A stretch of 64,000 bases of DNA, taken from Variovorax sp. OAS795 (GTDB taxonomy: Bacteria; Pseudomonadota; Gammaproteobacteria; Burkholderiales; Burkholderiaceae_C). The notes under the pieces were generated by a model, which saw only the letters and a program-made list of their open reading frames with translations, searched no databases and had not been told where the DNA came from. Position 1 is the stretch's first letter. Each line of letters opens with the position of its first letter. A program made the translations under genes and the position numbers. Below, one piece after another: positions 31,874 through 41,707 of this stretch. The DNA is taken from positions 186,001 to 250,000 of the forward strand of contig NZ_JBEPOH010000002.1 in NCBI RefSeq assembly GCF_040546685.1, in the 5' to 3' direction.

Positions 31874-33007
31874 TCAGGCTTCGGCGAGCTCCTTGTGCGC
31901 GGGGCTGGACGCGCCCACGCCGAGGCCGTGGAAGTAGTGCCCCACGCGCGTCGCAAGAAAAGCCTCGAGCGGCGCCTGCTCCTGCCGCACGAAGCCCGCG
32001 CACGGCAGCTTGCCCTGCAGCACCAGTTCGAGCACGCCGACCACGCCGGCTGCCGTGGTGAGCTCGATGGCGGTGCGCGCCTTGCCGCGCAGCGTGGCGC
32101 CGAAGACGCGGCCTACGCGGGTTTCCTGCTCGAAACGGCCGCTGCGCAGGCCCGAGGCCGATGCGAACACGATGACAACGTCCTCGCGGCTGTGCGGCAC
32201 CGCGTGCTCGAGCACCTGGCGCAGCAGGTCGCGCCGCTCGATCAGGCGCAGGTCGTGCAGCAGGAAGTTCATCGCGTCGCGATGGCCCGGATAGCGGATG
32301 GTCTTGTAGTCGAGGTTGCGCACCTTGCCGTGCAGCGTCTCGCACAGGGTGCCCAGGCCGCCCGAGGTGTTGAAGGCCTCGAAGGCTTCCGCATCGAGCG
32401 TGAAGGTCTCGTGGCCCTCCATCGGCTGTACCGAAACGAGCTGGCCGTTGACGATCGCATCGCAGGCGTTGCAGTACTCGTTGATGACGCCGTCGATGCT
32501 CCAGGTGAAGTTGTAGCGCAGGCTGTTGGTGGCATTGCGGGTCAGCGCGCCGACGCGAAGGCGCAGGTCGTAGAGCGCATCGAAGTCGCCCGCGAGATGG
32601 CTGCCGAGCATGCCGACCACGCCGGGCGCGAGGCCGCTCTGCGGCATCAGCACCGAGGTGGCCTCGCGAGAGAGCTCGCGGATGGCATGCGTTGCCGCCA
32701 CGTCTTCCGTGAGGTCGAAGTAGTGCACGCCCAGCCGCGCGGCCTGCGTCGCCACGCGCGCGGCCAGGAAGAAGGGCAGTGCGTTGATGACCACGGTGTG
32801 CGATGCGAGTTCGCGCGCCAGCGCGGCATCGTCCTGCACGTCCAGCAGGATCTGCCGCACCAGCGGATCGCCCGACAGCTTGCCCGCGCACTGGTCGGCC
32901 AGCGTCACGGGCACGCGGTGGTACTCGGCCACCATGTCGGCCACGGTGCTGCCCACCTTGCCGGCGCCCAGGACCAGGACGTTCTCGAGTTGTAGCTGCT
33001 TCGACAT
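31874..33007 (-). CDS. Saccharopine dehydrogenase family protein
   Basis: This 377-residue oxidoreductase has an N-terminal Rossmann motif (VLVLGAGKVGSTVADM) and the saccharopine-dehydrogenase catalytic region (GVHYFDLTED; PQSGLAPGVVGMLG). The family includes enzymes of lysine degradation and carboxynorspermidine synthesis. Upstream bases 33014-33035 contain GGGGC/GCCCC and a ribosome-binding GGAG. The exact substrate is not fixed by sequence. The Lrp-type regulator downstream supports an amino-acid role. Confidence 0.87.
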   Translation of the reverse strand: MSKQLQLENVLVLGAGKVGSTVADMVAEYHRVPVTLADQCAGKLSGDPLVRQILLDVQDDAALARELASHTVVINALPFFLAARVATQAARLGVHYFDLTEDVAATHAIRELSREATSVLMPQSGLAPGVVGMLGSHLAGDFDALYDLRLRVGALTRNATNSLRYNFTWSIDGVINEYCNACDAIVNGQLVSVQPMEGHETFTLDAEAFEAFNTSGGLGTLCETLHGKVRNLDYKTIRYPGHRDAMNFLLHDLRLIERRDLLRQVLEHAVPHSREDVVIVFASASGLRSGRFEQETRVGRVFGATLRGKARTAIELTTAAGVVGVLELVLQGKLPCAGFVRQEQAPLEAFLATRVGHYFHGLGVGASSPAHKELAEA

Positions 33008-33177
33008 TTTTTTCTCCAGCGGGGCAGACGGCCCCGTGAAGAAAAATGTAGAAGCGAAGGCTGGCAGTTGCCAGCGCGCAGAACGTCGAAATCGCCGGTG
33101 CTTTCGACGCTTCGACCAAGGTGGCTGACGTTACGACGCAGCGGCGACCGCTCGGCCAGGATGCAGGGGCCGCCTGC

Positions 33178-33960
33178 TTACTGGCCCTGCGCGCGGAACG
33201 CGGCCTCGCCGGCATCCGACACCTCGACCCATGTCTTGTCGGGTGCCGTCTCGGCGGCGTAGTTGTCGTGCCAGTTCCACCACTTGTAGGTCGGCGTCTG
33301 AGGATAGCCCGGGGGCGAGTGCTCCCAGACTTCCTGCCGGCCAAGCGGCGTGATGTCCAGGTAGTTCCAGGTGCCGCCCATCTGCTCGTCGCCGCGGTTG
33401 TTGACGAAGTAGGTGCGGTACACGCGGTCGCCGTCGCGGTAGAACACGTTGGTGCCGTGCCACTCGTCGACGCCGAAGTCGGCATCGAAGCCGTCCGTGA
33501 GGGTGAACCACGGAATCTCCCAACCCATGCGCGCCTTCAGCCGTGCGATGTCCGCCTGCGGCGCCCGCGAGACGAAGACGAGCGTGGTGTCGCGCGCGTT
33601 CAGGTGGGCCAGGTGCGCCACCTGGTCGGCCACCATCGAGCAGCCGCGGCAGGCGTGGTCGGGCCAGCCGAACACGCCGGGCTCGAAGAAGGCGCGGTAG
33701 ACGATCAACTGGCGCCGGCCTTCGAACAGCGCGGGCAGGCTGGCCCTGCCCGCGGGCCCTTCGAAGGCGTACGATTTTTCCACCGCCGTCCACGGCATGC
33801 GCCGGCGTTCGGCGGCCAGCGCATCGCGTGCGCGGCTCTGGGCTTTTTCCTTCACAAGCAGTTGCGCATGGGCGGCCTGCCATGCCTCGGCGGACACCAC
33901 GGGTGGGGTCTGCATGGCGGGCTGGCGGCCGTTCGCTTCGGTATCGGCTAGGGTGCTCAT
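33178..33960 (-). CDS. DUF899 thioredoxin-like protein
   Basis: This 260-residue DUF899 protein has a thioredoxin-like core. It carries the family motif WPDHACRGCSMV with a CxxC-like pair, followed by DTTLVFVSRAP and VFYRDGDRVYRTYF. A start at 33960 is chosen because GGAG precedes it by about 11 bases; a longer frame to 34032 is possible. DUF899 has no confirmed biochemical role. The gene is divergent from the NUDIX gene. Confidence 0.85.
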   Translation of the reverse strand: MSTLADTEANGRQPAMQTPPVVSAEAWQAAHAQLLVKEKAQSRARDALAAERRRMPWTAVEKSYAFEGPAGRASLPALFEGRRQLIVYRAFFEPGVFGWPDHACRGCSMVADQVAHLAHLNARDTTLVFVSRAPQADIARLKARMGWEIPWFTLTDGFDADFGVDEWHGTNVFYRDGDRVYRTYFVNNRGDEQMGGTWNYLDITPLGRQEVWEHSPPGYPQTPTYKWWNWHDNYAAETAPDKTWVEVSDAGEAAFRAQGQ

Positions 33961-34148
33961 CGCTGGAATCTCCGGGTTGGGCGAAGGCCGGCGCGCGGTT
34001 GCGGCGCGCGATGCCATTCGGTGCTTGCTCATCGCTCGTTGCCGAGCCGGGAAAGACAGTTTGATGCGGCAGGCCGAAGACCGGGAGTAACAAGTTTGGC
34101 GGGATTGCCGGGGCGCGGATGCCCGCGGCTGGCGACAATCGGCAAGCT

Positions 34149-34598
34149 ATGAAGACCATCTCCTATGGCGTGCTCATCTTCAACGAGCAGGGCCAGCTTC
34201 TGCTGGCCCATGCAACGGGACAGAAGCACTGGGACATTCCGAAGGGCGGCGCCGAAGCGGGCGAGTCCGCGCGCGACGCGGCCCTTCGCGAGGTCCAGGA
34301 AGAAACCGGCATCGAACTGGACGCGGATTCGCTGCAGGAGCTCGGCCGCATGCCGTACCTGGCGCGCAAGGACCTGCACCTGTTCCGCGTCGTCCTGCAC
34401 ACCCGCGACTGCGACATCGCGGCGTGCCGCTGCACCAGCTTCTTTCCCCACCATGCCTCGGGCGCGATGACACCGGAGGTCGACCAGTTCCGTTGGGTGG
34501 ACATCGCGGACATCCCGGCCCATGCCGCAAAGTCGATGACCGCGCTGCTGCGCAAGCTGCCCGGTTTCGAGGCCATGCGGCCCGGCACCGCCGGATGA
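34149..34598 (+). CDS. NUDIX hydrolase
   Basis: This 149-residue NUDIX protein has a complete NUDIX box: GGAEAGESARDAALREVQEE, then TGIEL. It cleaves nucleoside diphosphates linked to another moiety. The first strand KTISYGVLIF starts at 34149; an earlier in-frame ATG lacks conservation. The substrate cannot be predicted; the small single-domain size suits house-cleaning NUDIX enzymes. Confidence 0.92.
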   Translation: MKTISYGVLIFNEQGQLLLAHATGQKHWDIPKGGAEAGESARDAALREVQEETGIELDADSLQELGRMPYLARKDLHLFRVVLHTRDCDIAACRCTSFFPHHASGAMTPEVDQFRWVDIADIPAHAAKSMTALLRKLPGFEAMRPGTAG

Positions 34599-34801
34599 AG
34601 AAGCGTGCCCGGGGCGCTGCGCTCTGCTACGATTTGCCCACGGGAACACAGCCTCCCGTTCTTCAAGGTCAGACGGTGTCCCGTCCAAGCGCTGGTGACT
34701 CACAACGAAAGCCGTTTCGTGGACACCGCCTTGCCTGACGCACCCTTCGCATCCCTCGCGCCTTCTGCGCGCCTGCCCATCGCCTCGATCAAGGAGGCGC
34801 G

Positions 34802-36061
34802 ATGAGTGCCACGCCCTTGTCCCGCCCCGCGAAAGGCCTCGCGCGCCTCTTGCCTGCCGGTGTCGATCCTGCCGCCTTGCCGCTGCTTGCCGCGCGCGGG
34901 CTGCGCGCCTTCGGCGACGGGTACATGGCCGTGCTGCTGCCCGCGTACCTGCTTTCGATCGGACTCGGAACGCTCGAGGTCGGGATCGTCAGCACCGCCA
35001 CGATGCTGGGCTCCGCGCTGGCCACGCTCGCAGTGGGCGCCTGGGGCTATCGGTTCGCGGGCGGACGGCTTCTCCGGGCTGCGGCCTTGCTGATGGCCGC
35101 CACGGGCCTTGGCTTTGCGGGCCTTTCGTCGTTCTGGCCCTTGCTGGTCGTCGCGCTGGTCGGCACGCTCAATCCCAGCTCGGGCGACGTCAGCGTGTTT
35201 CTTCCGCTCGAGCATGCGCGCCTGGCCGCAGCGGCGCAGGGCCATGCGCGCACGGCGCTGTTCGCGCGCTACAGCCTGCTGGGTGCATTGTGCGCAGCCA
35301 TCGGCGCGCTGGCCGCTGCCGTGCCCGACTGGCTGGTGCGCCACGGGCTGGCGCGGCCCGACGCGCTGCGCGGCATGTTCGTGGTCTACGCGTTGATCGG
35401 GCTCGCCGTCTTCTGGCTCTACCGGAACATGCCGGGCGATGCCGGTGGCGGCCACGCCGGCGCTGTGCCTGTGGCGCCCGCACCGCTCGGGCCATCGCGC
35501 CGCGTCGTGGTGCGGCTGGCCGCGCTCTTCAGCGTCGATGCGTTTGCCGGCGGGCTGATGGTCAATTCGCTGATGTCGCTGTGGCTGCTGGAGCGCTTCG
35601 GCTTCTCGCTGGCCCAGGCCGGCGTGTTCTTCTTCTGGACCGGCCTGCTCGGCGCGGCTTCGCAGTTGGCCGCACCGGTGGTCGCGCGGCGCATCGGCCT
35701 GCTCAACACCATGGTCTTCACCCACCTGCCGGCCAACGTCTGCCTGGTGCTGGCCGCGCTGGCGCCGAACCTGCCGCTCGCGCTCGGCCTGCTGATGGTT
35801 CGCAGCGCACTGTCCTCGATGGACGTGCCCACGCGCACTGCCTATGTGATGGCGGTCGTGACGCCGGCCGAACGCAGCGCCGCGGCGAGCTTCACGGCCG
35901 TGCCGCGCAGCCTGGCCGCGGCCATCAGCCCGACGCTCAGCGGCGCGCTTTTTGCGGCCGGGTGGATCTCGCTGCCGCTCATTGCCTGCGGACTGCTGAA
36001 GATCACCTACGACCTCGCGCTGTGGCGGGCCATGCGGCGGGACAGGATCGATGAGGCGTGA
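34802..36061 (+). CDS. MFS transporter
   Basis: This 419-residue major facilitator protein has twelve predicted membrane segments. Helix 2-3 is followed by YRFAGGRLLRAAA, and NPSSGDVSVFLPLEHARLA lies in the N-terminal half. An AAGGAGG-like ribosome-binding site (GGAGG) precedes the ATG. No specific subfamily is recognised. The adjoining genes (NUDIX, YciI) give no hint of substrate. Confidence 0.87.
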   Translation: MSATPLSRPAKGLARLLPAGVDPAALPLLAARGLRAFGDGYMAVLLPAYLLSIGLGTLEVGIVSTATMLGSALATLAVGAWGYRFAGGRLLRAAALLMAATGLGFAGLSSFWPLLVVALVGTLNPSSGDVSVFLPLEHARLAAAAQGHARTALFARYSLLGALCAAIGALAAAVPDWLVRHGLARPDALRGMFVVYALIGLAVFWLYRNMPGDAGGGHAGAVPVAPAPLGPSRRVVVRLAALFSVDAFAGGLMVNSLMSLWLLERFGFSLAQAGVFFFWTGLLGAASQLAAPVVARRIGLLNTMVFTHLPANVCLVLAALAPNLPLALGLLMVRSALSSMDVPTRTAYVMAVVTPAERSAAASFTAVPRSLAAAISPTLSGALFAAGWISLPLIACGLLKITYDLALWRAMRRDRIDEA

Positions 36062-36174
36062 GCTGCGGCAGCCCGGATGCACAGGCGCATCGTCACACCC
36101 GCGACCGGCGCGGCGCCCTCGCTGCGCTATACCGCGGACTTGCCCATTGCCCGTGTACGTCCAAGGAAGCTCGA

Positions 36175-36471
36175 ATGAAATATTACCTCTGCAAGTTCTT
36201 GCCGCCGCGCGCCGATTTCCTCGCGACGATGACGCCCGCGGAACTCGAGCTGATGAAAGCCCATGGCGCCTTCCTGAACGACCTGCTCGGCAAGGGCGTG
36301 GTGGTCGCGCACGGGCCGGTGGACGATCCGGCCGGCGGGTGGGGCCTGTCGCTCTACCAGGTCGGCGACGACGAGGACATGCAGGCCCTGACCTCGCAGG
36401 ATCCGATGGTGGTGGCCGGCGGCGCACGCTACGAGATCCTCCCCATGCGCCATCTGCGTTCGGCAGGCTGA
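36175..36471 (+). CDS. YciI-like protein
   Basis: This 98-residue single-domain YciI/YCII protein has the start MKYYLCKFLPPR and a conserved core with a likely active-site His (KAHGAFLNDL; AHGPVDDP). The fold is ferredoxin-like. AAGGA lies 6-10 bases before the ATG at 36175, making it preferable to an earlier in-frame ATG. Function is unknown in general; members may be small dehydrochlorinase-like or detoxification enzymes. Confidence 0.83.
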   Translation: MKYYLCKFLPPRADFLATMTPAELELMKAHGAFLNDLLGKGVVVAHGPVDDPAGGWGLSLYQVGDDEDMQALTSQDPMVVAGGARYEILPMRHLRSAG

Positions 36472-36596
36472 TCCTCTTCGGGTCACGCCTCGGTCCACTT
36501 GCGGGACGGGCCGCAACGCTGTAGAACGATGGTGTTAGCCGTCCGATCGCCCGGGGCCATGCCGCCGGGCCGTTCGCAGGTGGAAGGAGGTGAAGC

Positions 36597-37154
36597 ATGT
36601 TGGCAGCCGAATGCGCGTGGGTGATCCTGCGCGCCGAGCACGCTCGCACACGGGAGCTGCTGGCCCGGCTCGATGCGGTCTCGAAACCGCATGAGGATGG
36701 CCCCTGCATCCACCGGCGCGCCGGCACCGCCATCCGGGTCATCGAGCGGCTCCAGGCCTTCGAGGAAGCGACGCACCGTCCCAAGGGCGTGGTCATGCTC
36801 GACATGCTGCGCGGCAGGTCGGACGAGGCCGACGAGCTGCTCGAACAGCTCGACGCGGAGAGCGAGCGCTGCGGCCGCCTGCTCTTGCAAGCCAAGGCGA
36901 AGCTCAAGCTTGCAGAGACCGGCGACACCGGTGCGGCCCTGGAGGCCGAGGCCCTGTTGCGGCAGCACCGCCAGGTCATGTACACGCACCTCGACAAGGA
37001 AGACACGCTGCTGCACTCGCATACGGCGCTGCTGCTCACGCCGGAAGAATGGGCCAAGGTGGTCTCGTCGATCTCCAAGCAGGTGCGCGCCGCCAAAGAT
37101 CGCGACCACCGGCGGCCACAGCGCCACGTGCACGCTGCCAAACCCGCGCCCTGA
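36597..37154 (+). CDS. Hemerythrin-like HHE-domain protein
   Basis: This 185-residue helical protein has hemerythrin-type ligands: RAEHARTREL near the start, and HRQVMYTHLDKEDTLL at about residue 122-137 (His-x5-His-x3-Glu pattern). The C-terminal ~25 residues are basic (DRDHRRPQRHVHAAK). Such proteins bind di-iron and sense oxygen or NO. A strong ribosome-binding site (AAGGAGG) precedes the ATG. It is the last gene before the pyruvate dehydrogenase operon. Confidence 0.78.
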   Translation: MLAAECAWVILRAEHARTRELLARLDAVSKPHEDGPCIHRRAGTAIRVIERLQAFEEATHRPKGVVMLDMLRGRSDEADELLEQLDAESERCGRLLLQAKAKLKLAETGDTGAALEAEALLRQHRQVMYTHLDKEDTLLHSHTALLLTPEEWAKVVSSISKQVRAAKDRDHRRPQRHVHAAKPAP

Positions 37155-37211
37155 GCCGAGGCCGGAAGGCGCCGCGGCGCACCCCTAGGGGTTTGCCCCG
37201 AACCGCCGGTC

Positions 37212-37234
37212 CGGCGCGGCGGACTGCCGCGCCG
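37212..37234. terminator. GC-rich hairpin between the hemerythrin gene and aceE
   Basis: CGGCGCGGC (37212-37220) and GCCGCGCCG (37226-37234) form a perfect 9-base stem with a 5-base loop, 58 bases after the hemerythrin-like stop. No U-run follows, so it may be a weak or Rho-assisted terminator, or a structure in a long leader. Confidence 0.35.
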
Positions 37235-37330
37235 CCACTCATCCGGATCTCCGGCGCGGCACCCGTTCCATCCGGGCCCCGCTCCTCGTGAAATCAACGA
37301 CTTAGCGCGCGTTGCGCGCCACGCGCCGCG

Positions 37331-37346
37331 TGGCACATCGATTGCT
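37331..37346 (+). promoter_or_regulatory. Sigma-54 (RpoN) -24/-12 promoter of the PDH operon
   Basis: TGGCAC (37331-37336), a 5-base spacer and TTGCT (37342-37346) match the sigma-54 consensus TGGCAC-N5-TTGCW exactly. The GG and GC doublets are 12 bases apart as required. It lies 62 bases upstream of the aceE start codon. A bacterial enhancer-binding protein would be needed; DctD at 58867 is one candidate. Confidence 0.6.
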
Positions 37347-37408
37347 GTGTACCAGGGCTGACCCCTTCGCCCGATGCGGGTTGCGGCCATGACACAGGAG
37401 ACAAACCG

Positions 37409-40082
37409 ATGAGCACCATGGGTGACCTTGACCCCACGGAAACTGGCGAGTGGATCGACGCGCTGGGCGCGGTCCAGCAACACCGCGGCAGCGAACGTAC
37501 GAACTTTCTGTTGAACCGCCTCGTCGACGAGGGCCGCCGCGACGGCGTGTACGTGCCGCGTTCGCTGAACACGGCCTACAAGAACACCATCCCGCCGGAG
37601 AAGGAAGAAAAGTCCACCGGCAACCGCGAGATCGAGCACCGCCTGCGCTCGATCATCCGCTGGAACGCGATGGCGATCATCCTGCGCGCCAACAAGGACT
37701 CGTCGGAGCTCGGCGGCCACATCGCGAGCTTCCAGTCGGCGGCCACGCTCTACGACATCGGCTTCGGCCACTTCTGGCATGCGGCCACCGACACGCACGG
37801 CGGCGACCTGCTGTTCATCCAGGGCCACAGCTCGCCCGGCATCTATGCGCGCGCTTTTCTCGAAGGACGCCTGAGCGAGCAGCAGTTGCTCAACTACCGG
37901 CAGGAGTCCGACGGCAACGGCATTCCGTCGTACCCGCACCCCTGGCTCATGCCCGACTTCTGGCAGTTCCCCACCGTGTCGATGGGGCTCGGCCCGCTGA
38001 TGGCGATCTACCAGGCGCGCTTTCTCAAGTACCTGCATGGCCGCGGCCTCGCCGACACGGCGCCGCGCAAGGTCTGGGCCTTCATGGGCGACGGCGAGAT
38101 GGACGAGCCCGAGTCGCTCGGCGCCATCTCGCTCGCGGGCCGCGAGAGCCTGGACAACCTGGTGTTCGTCATCAACTGCAACCTGCAGCGCCTCGATGGC
38201 CCGGTGCGCGGCAACGGCAAGATCGTGCAGGAGCTCGAAAGCGTGTTCCGCGGCGCCGGATGGAACGTCATCAAGGTGCTCTGGGGCAGCGGCTGGGACG
38301 CGCTGCTGGCCAAGGACAAGAGCGGCAAGCTCCTGCAGCGCATGGAAGAGTGCGTGGACGGCGAGTACCAGGACTTCAAGAGCAAGAGCGGCGCCTACGT
38401 GCGCGAGCATTTCTTCGGCAAGTACGACGAGACCAAGGCGCTGGTCGCCGACATGAGCGACGACGAGATCTGGGGCCTCACGCGCGGCGGCCACGACCCC
38501 GAGAAGGTCTTCGCCGCGTATGCCGCGGCCGTCAAGCACAAGGGCCAGCCCACGCTGATCCTGCCCAAGACCGTGAAGGGCTACGGCATGGGCGAATCCG
38601 GCGAAGGCCAGATGATCGCGCACCAGGCCAAGAAGATGACGCAGGACGCGCTGCGCGGGTTCCGCGACCGCTTCCAGATCCCGGTGTCGGACGAAGAGCT
38701 GCCCAACGTGCCGTTCATCCAGCTGGCCGAGGACAGCCCCGAGATGAAGTACCTGCGCGAGCGCCGCGCGGCGCTCGGCGGCTACCTGCCGCAGCGCCGC
38801 CGCAAGTCGACCGCGCTGGAGATTCCGCCGCTTTCCACCTTCGAGCGCCTGCTCAAGGACACCGGCGAGCGCGAGATCTCGACCACCATGGCCTTCGTGC
38901 AGATGCTCGGCACGCTGGTGCGCGACAAGCAGATCGGCAAGCACGTGGTGCCCATCGTGCCCGACGAGTCGCGCACCTTCGGCATGGAAGGCATTGTTCC
39001 GCCAGCTGGGCATCTGGTCGTCGCTCGGCCAGCTGTACAAGCCGCAGGACGCGGACCAGCTCATGTACTACCGCGAGTCGAAGGACGGGCAGGTGCTGCA
39101 GGAAGGCATCAACGAGGGCGGCGCGATGTCCAGCTGGATCGTCGCGGCCACCTCGTACAGCACGAACAACGTGCCGATGATCCCGTTCTACATCTACTAC
39201 TCGATGTTCGGCCTGCAGCGCGTGGGCGACCTGGCCTGGCTGGCCGGCGACATGCGGGCGCGCGGCTTCCTGCTGGGCGGCACCGCGGGGCGCACCACGC
39301 TCAATGGCGAAGGCCTGCAGCACGAGGACGGCCACAGCCACATCCTGGCCGGCACCATTCCCAATTGCGTTTCGTACGACCCGACCTTCGCCTACGAGGT
39401 GGTGGCCATCGTGCGCGACGGCATGCGCCGCATGTACGCCGAGCAGGAGGACGTGTACTACTACATCACCCTCATGAACGAGAACTACCCGCACCCTGGC
39501 ATGCCCGAGGGCAGCGAGGCGGGCATTCTCAAGGGGCTCTACCAGCTCAGTGACGGCGGCAAGACGCCGAAGAAGGGCCACCGCGTGCAGCTCATGGGCA
39601 GCGGCACCATCCTGCGCGAGGTGATGTTCGCGGCCGAGCTGCTGAAGGCCGACTTCGGCATTGCCGCCGACGTGTGGAGCGCCACCAGCTACAACGAGCT
39701 GCGCCGCGACGGCATGGCCACCGAGCGCTGGAGCCGGCTGCACCCGACCGAGCCCGCGCGCAAGAGCCATGTCGAGAAATGCCTCGAAGGTCACGACGGC
39801 CCCGTCATCGCGGCCACCGACTACATGCGCAACTACGCCGACCAGGTGCGCGAGTACGTGCAGGCCGCGGGCCGGCGCTACACCGTGCTGGGCACCGACG
39901 GGTTCGGGCGCAGCGACTACCGCCGCAAGCTGCGCCGCTTCTTCGAGGTCGACCGCTGGCATGTGGCCGTGGCCGCGCTCAAGGCGCTGGCCGACGACGG
40001 CGTGATCAAGCATGCCGTGGTGGCCGAGGCCATCGCCAAGTACGGGCTCGATGCCGAGCGCGCAGCCCCCTGGACCGTCTGA
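37409..40082 (+). CDS. aceE: Pyruvate dehydrogenase E1 component (AceE), split by a one-base insertion
   Basis: E1 decarboxylates pyruvate with thiamine diphosphate and acetylates the lipoyl domains of E2. The homodimeric AceE signature is clear, including the ThDP motif GDGEMDEPES. The frame from 37409 reads correctly to FGMEGI near 38993; the continuing AceE sequence (FRQLGIWSSLGQLY) is in the next frame from 38996. A single extra T at 38994/38995 (ATTGTTC instead of ATGTTC) explains it, and removing it gives a normal 890-residue protein. Both halves are well conserved, so this is either a recent mutation or a sequencing error. An AGGAG ribosome-binding site precedes the ATG. Confidence 0.93.
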
Positions 40083-40092
40083 GGCAGTACCC

Positions 40093-41694
40093 ATGAGCAA
40101 CGCAATCGACATCAAGGTTCCCGACATCGGCGACTTCAGCGACGTCCCGGTCATCGAGATCTTCGTCAAGCCCGGCGACACGGTGAAGGCCGAGGACCCG
40201 CTGGTCTCGCTCGAATCCGACAAGGCGACGATGGAGGTGCCCGCGCCGCGCGGCGGCGTGGTCGAGTCCATCTCGGTGAAGCTGGGCGACAAGGTCAGCG
40301 AAGGCAGCGTCATCATGACCTTCAAGGCCGAGGGCGGTGCTGCGGCCCTCGCACCGGTCGAAGCCGCCAAGCCCATCGTGAGCGCCGCGCCCGCGGCCAC
40401 CAACGCGCCGGCCGGCGTGGCCGAGGTGCGCGTGCCCGACATCGGCGACTTCAAGGACGTGCCGGTCATCGAGATCTTCGTGAAGGTCGGCGACACGGTG
40501 AAGGCCGAAGACCCGATCGTCTCGCTCGAATCCGACAAGGCGACGATGGACGTGCCGGCGCCGCTCTCGGGCGTGGTGACGGCCATCGGGATCAAGATCG
40601 GGGACAAGGTGAGCGAAGGGTCGGTGATTCTTTCGCTGGCGACGGGGGATGCGCCTGCAGTGGTGGGGGCCGTTCCCTCACCCCAACCCTCTCCCGCGAG
40701 CGGGAGAGGGAGCGAAGCGGCGGCGGTGCCTGCGGCCAATGCCGGGATCGAAGCCGGCTTCGCGCTCGCCTATGCCGGCCCCGCGGTGCGCAAGCTCGCC
40801 CGCGAGCTCGGCGTCGATCTCGGCAAGGTCAAGGGCACCGGCGACCACGGGCGCATCGTGCGCACCGACGTCGAGGCGTTCGCGAAGGGCGGCGGTGCGT
40901 CCACCGCGCCGGCCGCGGGCAAGTCCGCGTCCGCCCCCGCGGGCGGCGGCGTCGGCGGCATCGACCTGTTGCCCTGGCCCAAGGTCGACTTCGCCAAGTT
41001 TGGCCCGACCGAGCGCAAGGAACTGTCACGCATCAAGAAGATCAGCGCCGCCAACCTGCACCGCAACTGGGTCGTCATCCCGCATGTGACGACGCACGAC
41101 GAGGCCGACATCACCGACCTCGAGGCCTTCCGCGTGCAGATGAACAAGGAGCTGGAGAAGTCGGGCGTCAAGATCAGCATGCTGCCCTTCATGATGAAGG
41201 CAGCGGTCGCTGCGCTGAAGAAGTTCCCGGAGTTCAACGCGAGCCTGGACGGCGATGCGCTCGTGCTCAAGAACTACTGGCACATCGGCTTTGCGGCCGA
41301 CACGCCCAACGGGCTCATGGTGCCGGTGATCCGCGACGTCGACAAGAAGACCGTGCCCGACATCGCCAGGGAGATGGGCGAGCTCGCCAAGCTCGCCCGC
41401 GACGGCAAGCTCAAGCCCGACCAGATGTCGGGCGGCACCTTCACCATCAGCTCGCTGGGCGGCATCGGCGGCATCTACTTCACGCCGATCATCAATGCGC
41501 CCGAGGTCGCGATCATGGGCGTGTGCAAGAGCTACTGGAAGCAGCACTCCAGCGACGGCAAGACTTACGCCTCGCGCCTCACGCTGCCGCTGTCCCTCTC
41601 GTGGGACCACCGCGTGATCGACGGCGCCGCCGCCGCGCGCTTCAACGTCTATTTCGCCAACGTGCTCGCCGACCTGCGGCGCGTGCTGTTCTGA
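40093..41694 (+). CDS. aceF: Dihydrolipoyllysine acetyltransferase E2 (AceF)
   Basis: This 533-residue E2 has two lipoyl domains, each with the lipoylated Lys in ESDKAT (about residues 5-80 and 115-190), a peripheral subunit-binding domain (PAVRKLARELGVDL, ~residue 232), and a C-terminal acetyltransferase core ending in SWDHRVIDGAAAARF with the catalytic His. The linker after the second lipoyl domain contains the peptide PSPQPSPASGRG, encoded by a palindromic repeat at 40675-40714. It starts 10 bases after the aceE stop and forms an operon with aceE and lpdA. Confidence 0.95.
   Translation: MSNAIDIKVPDIGDFSDVPVIEIFVKPGDTVKAEDPLVSLESDKATMEVPAPRGGVVESISVKLGDKVSEGSVIMTFKAEGGAAALAPVEAAKPIVSAAPAATNAPAGVAEVRVPDIGDFKDVPVIEIFVKVGDTVKAEDPIVSLESDKATMDVPAPLSGVVTAIGIKIGDKVSEGSVILSLATGDAPAVVGAVPSPQPSPASGRGSEAAAVPAANAGIEAGFALAYAGPAVRKLARELGVDLGKVKGTGDHGRIVRTDVEAFAKGGGASTAPAAGKSASAPAGGGVGGIDLLPWPKVDFAKFGPTERKELSRIKKISAANLHRNWVVIPHVTTHDEADITDLEAFRVQMNKELEKSGVKISMLPFMMKAAVAALKKFPEFNASLDGDALVLKNYWHIGFAADTPNGLMVPVIRDVDKKTVPDIAREMGELAKLARDGKLKPDQMSGGTFTISSLGGIGGIYFTPIINAPEVAIMGVCKSYWKQHSSDGKTYASRLTLPLSLSWDHRVIDGAAAARFNVYFANVLADLRRVLF
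40675..40714 (+). repeat. Palindromic repeat inside aceF
   Basis: This copy has a CCCTCACCCCAA arm followed by CCCTCTCCCG (40687-40696), loop CGAG and CGGGAGAGGG (40701-40710), a perfect 10-base stem. The same element occurs in lpdA at 42008. It is translated in frame in the linker of E2. Confidence 0.8.
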
Positions 41695-41707
41695 AGGAAG
41701 CTCCCAA

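Noticed and set aside
33060..33075. Perfect palindrome GCTGGCA-GT-TGCCAGC upstream of the saccharopine dehydrogenase-like gene
   Set aside because: Could be an operator, but no second copy or regulator links to it; too short to claim.
34700..39064. A 1454-codon open frame on the minus strand running through the MFS gene, the YciI gene, the hemerythrin-like gene and aceE
   Set aside because: It is antisense to several well-recognised genes and has low-complexity Arg/Ala/His-rich composition, as expected from high-GC codon bias.
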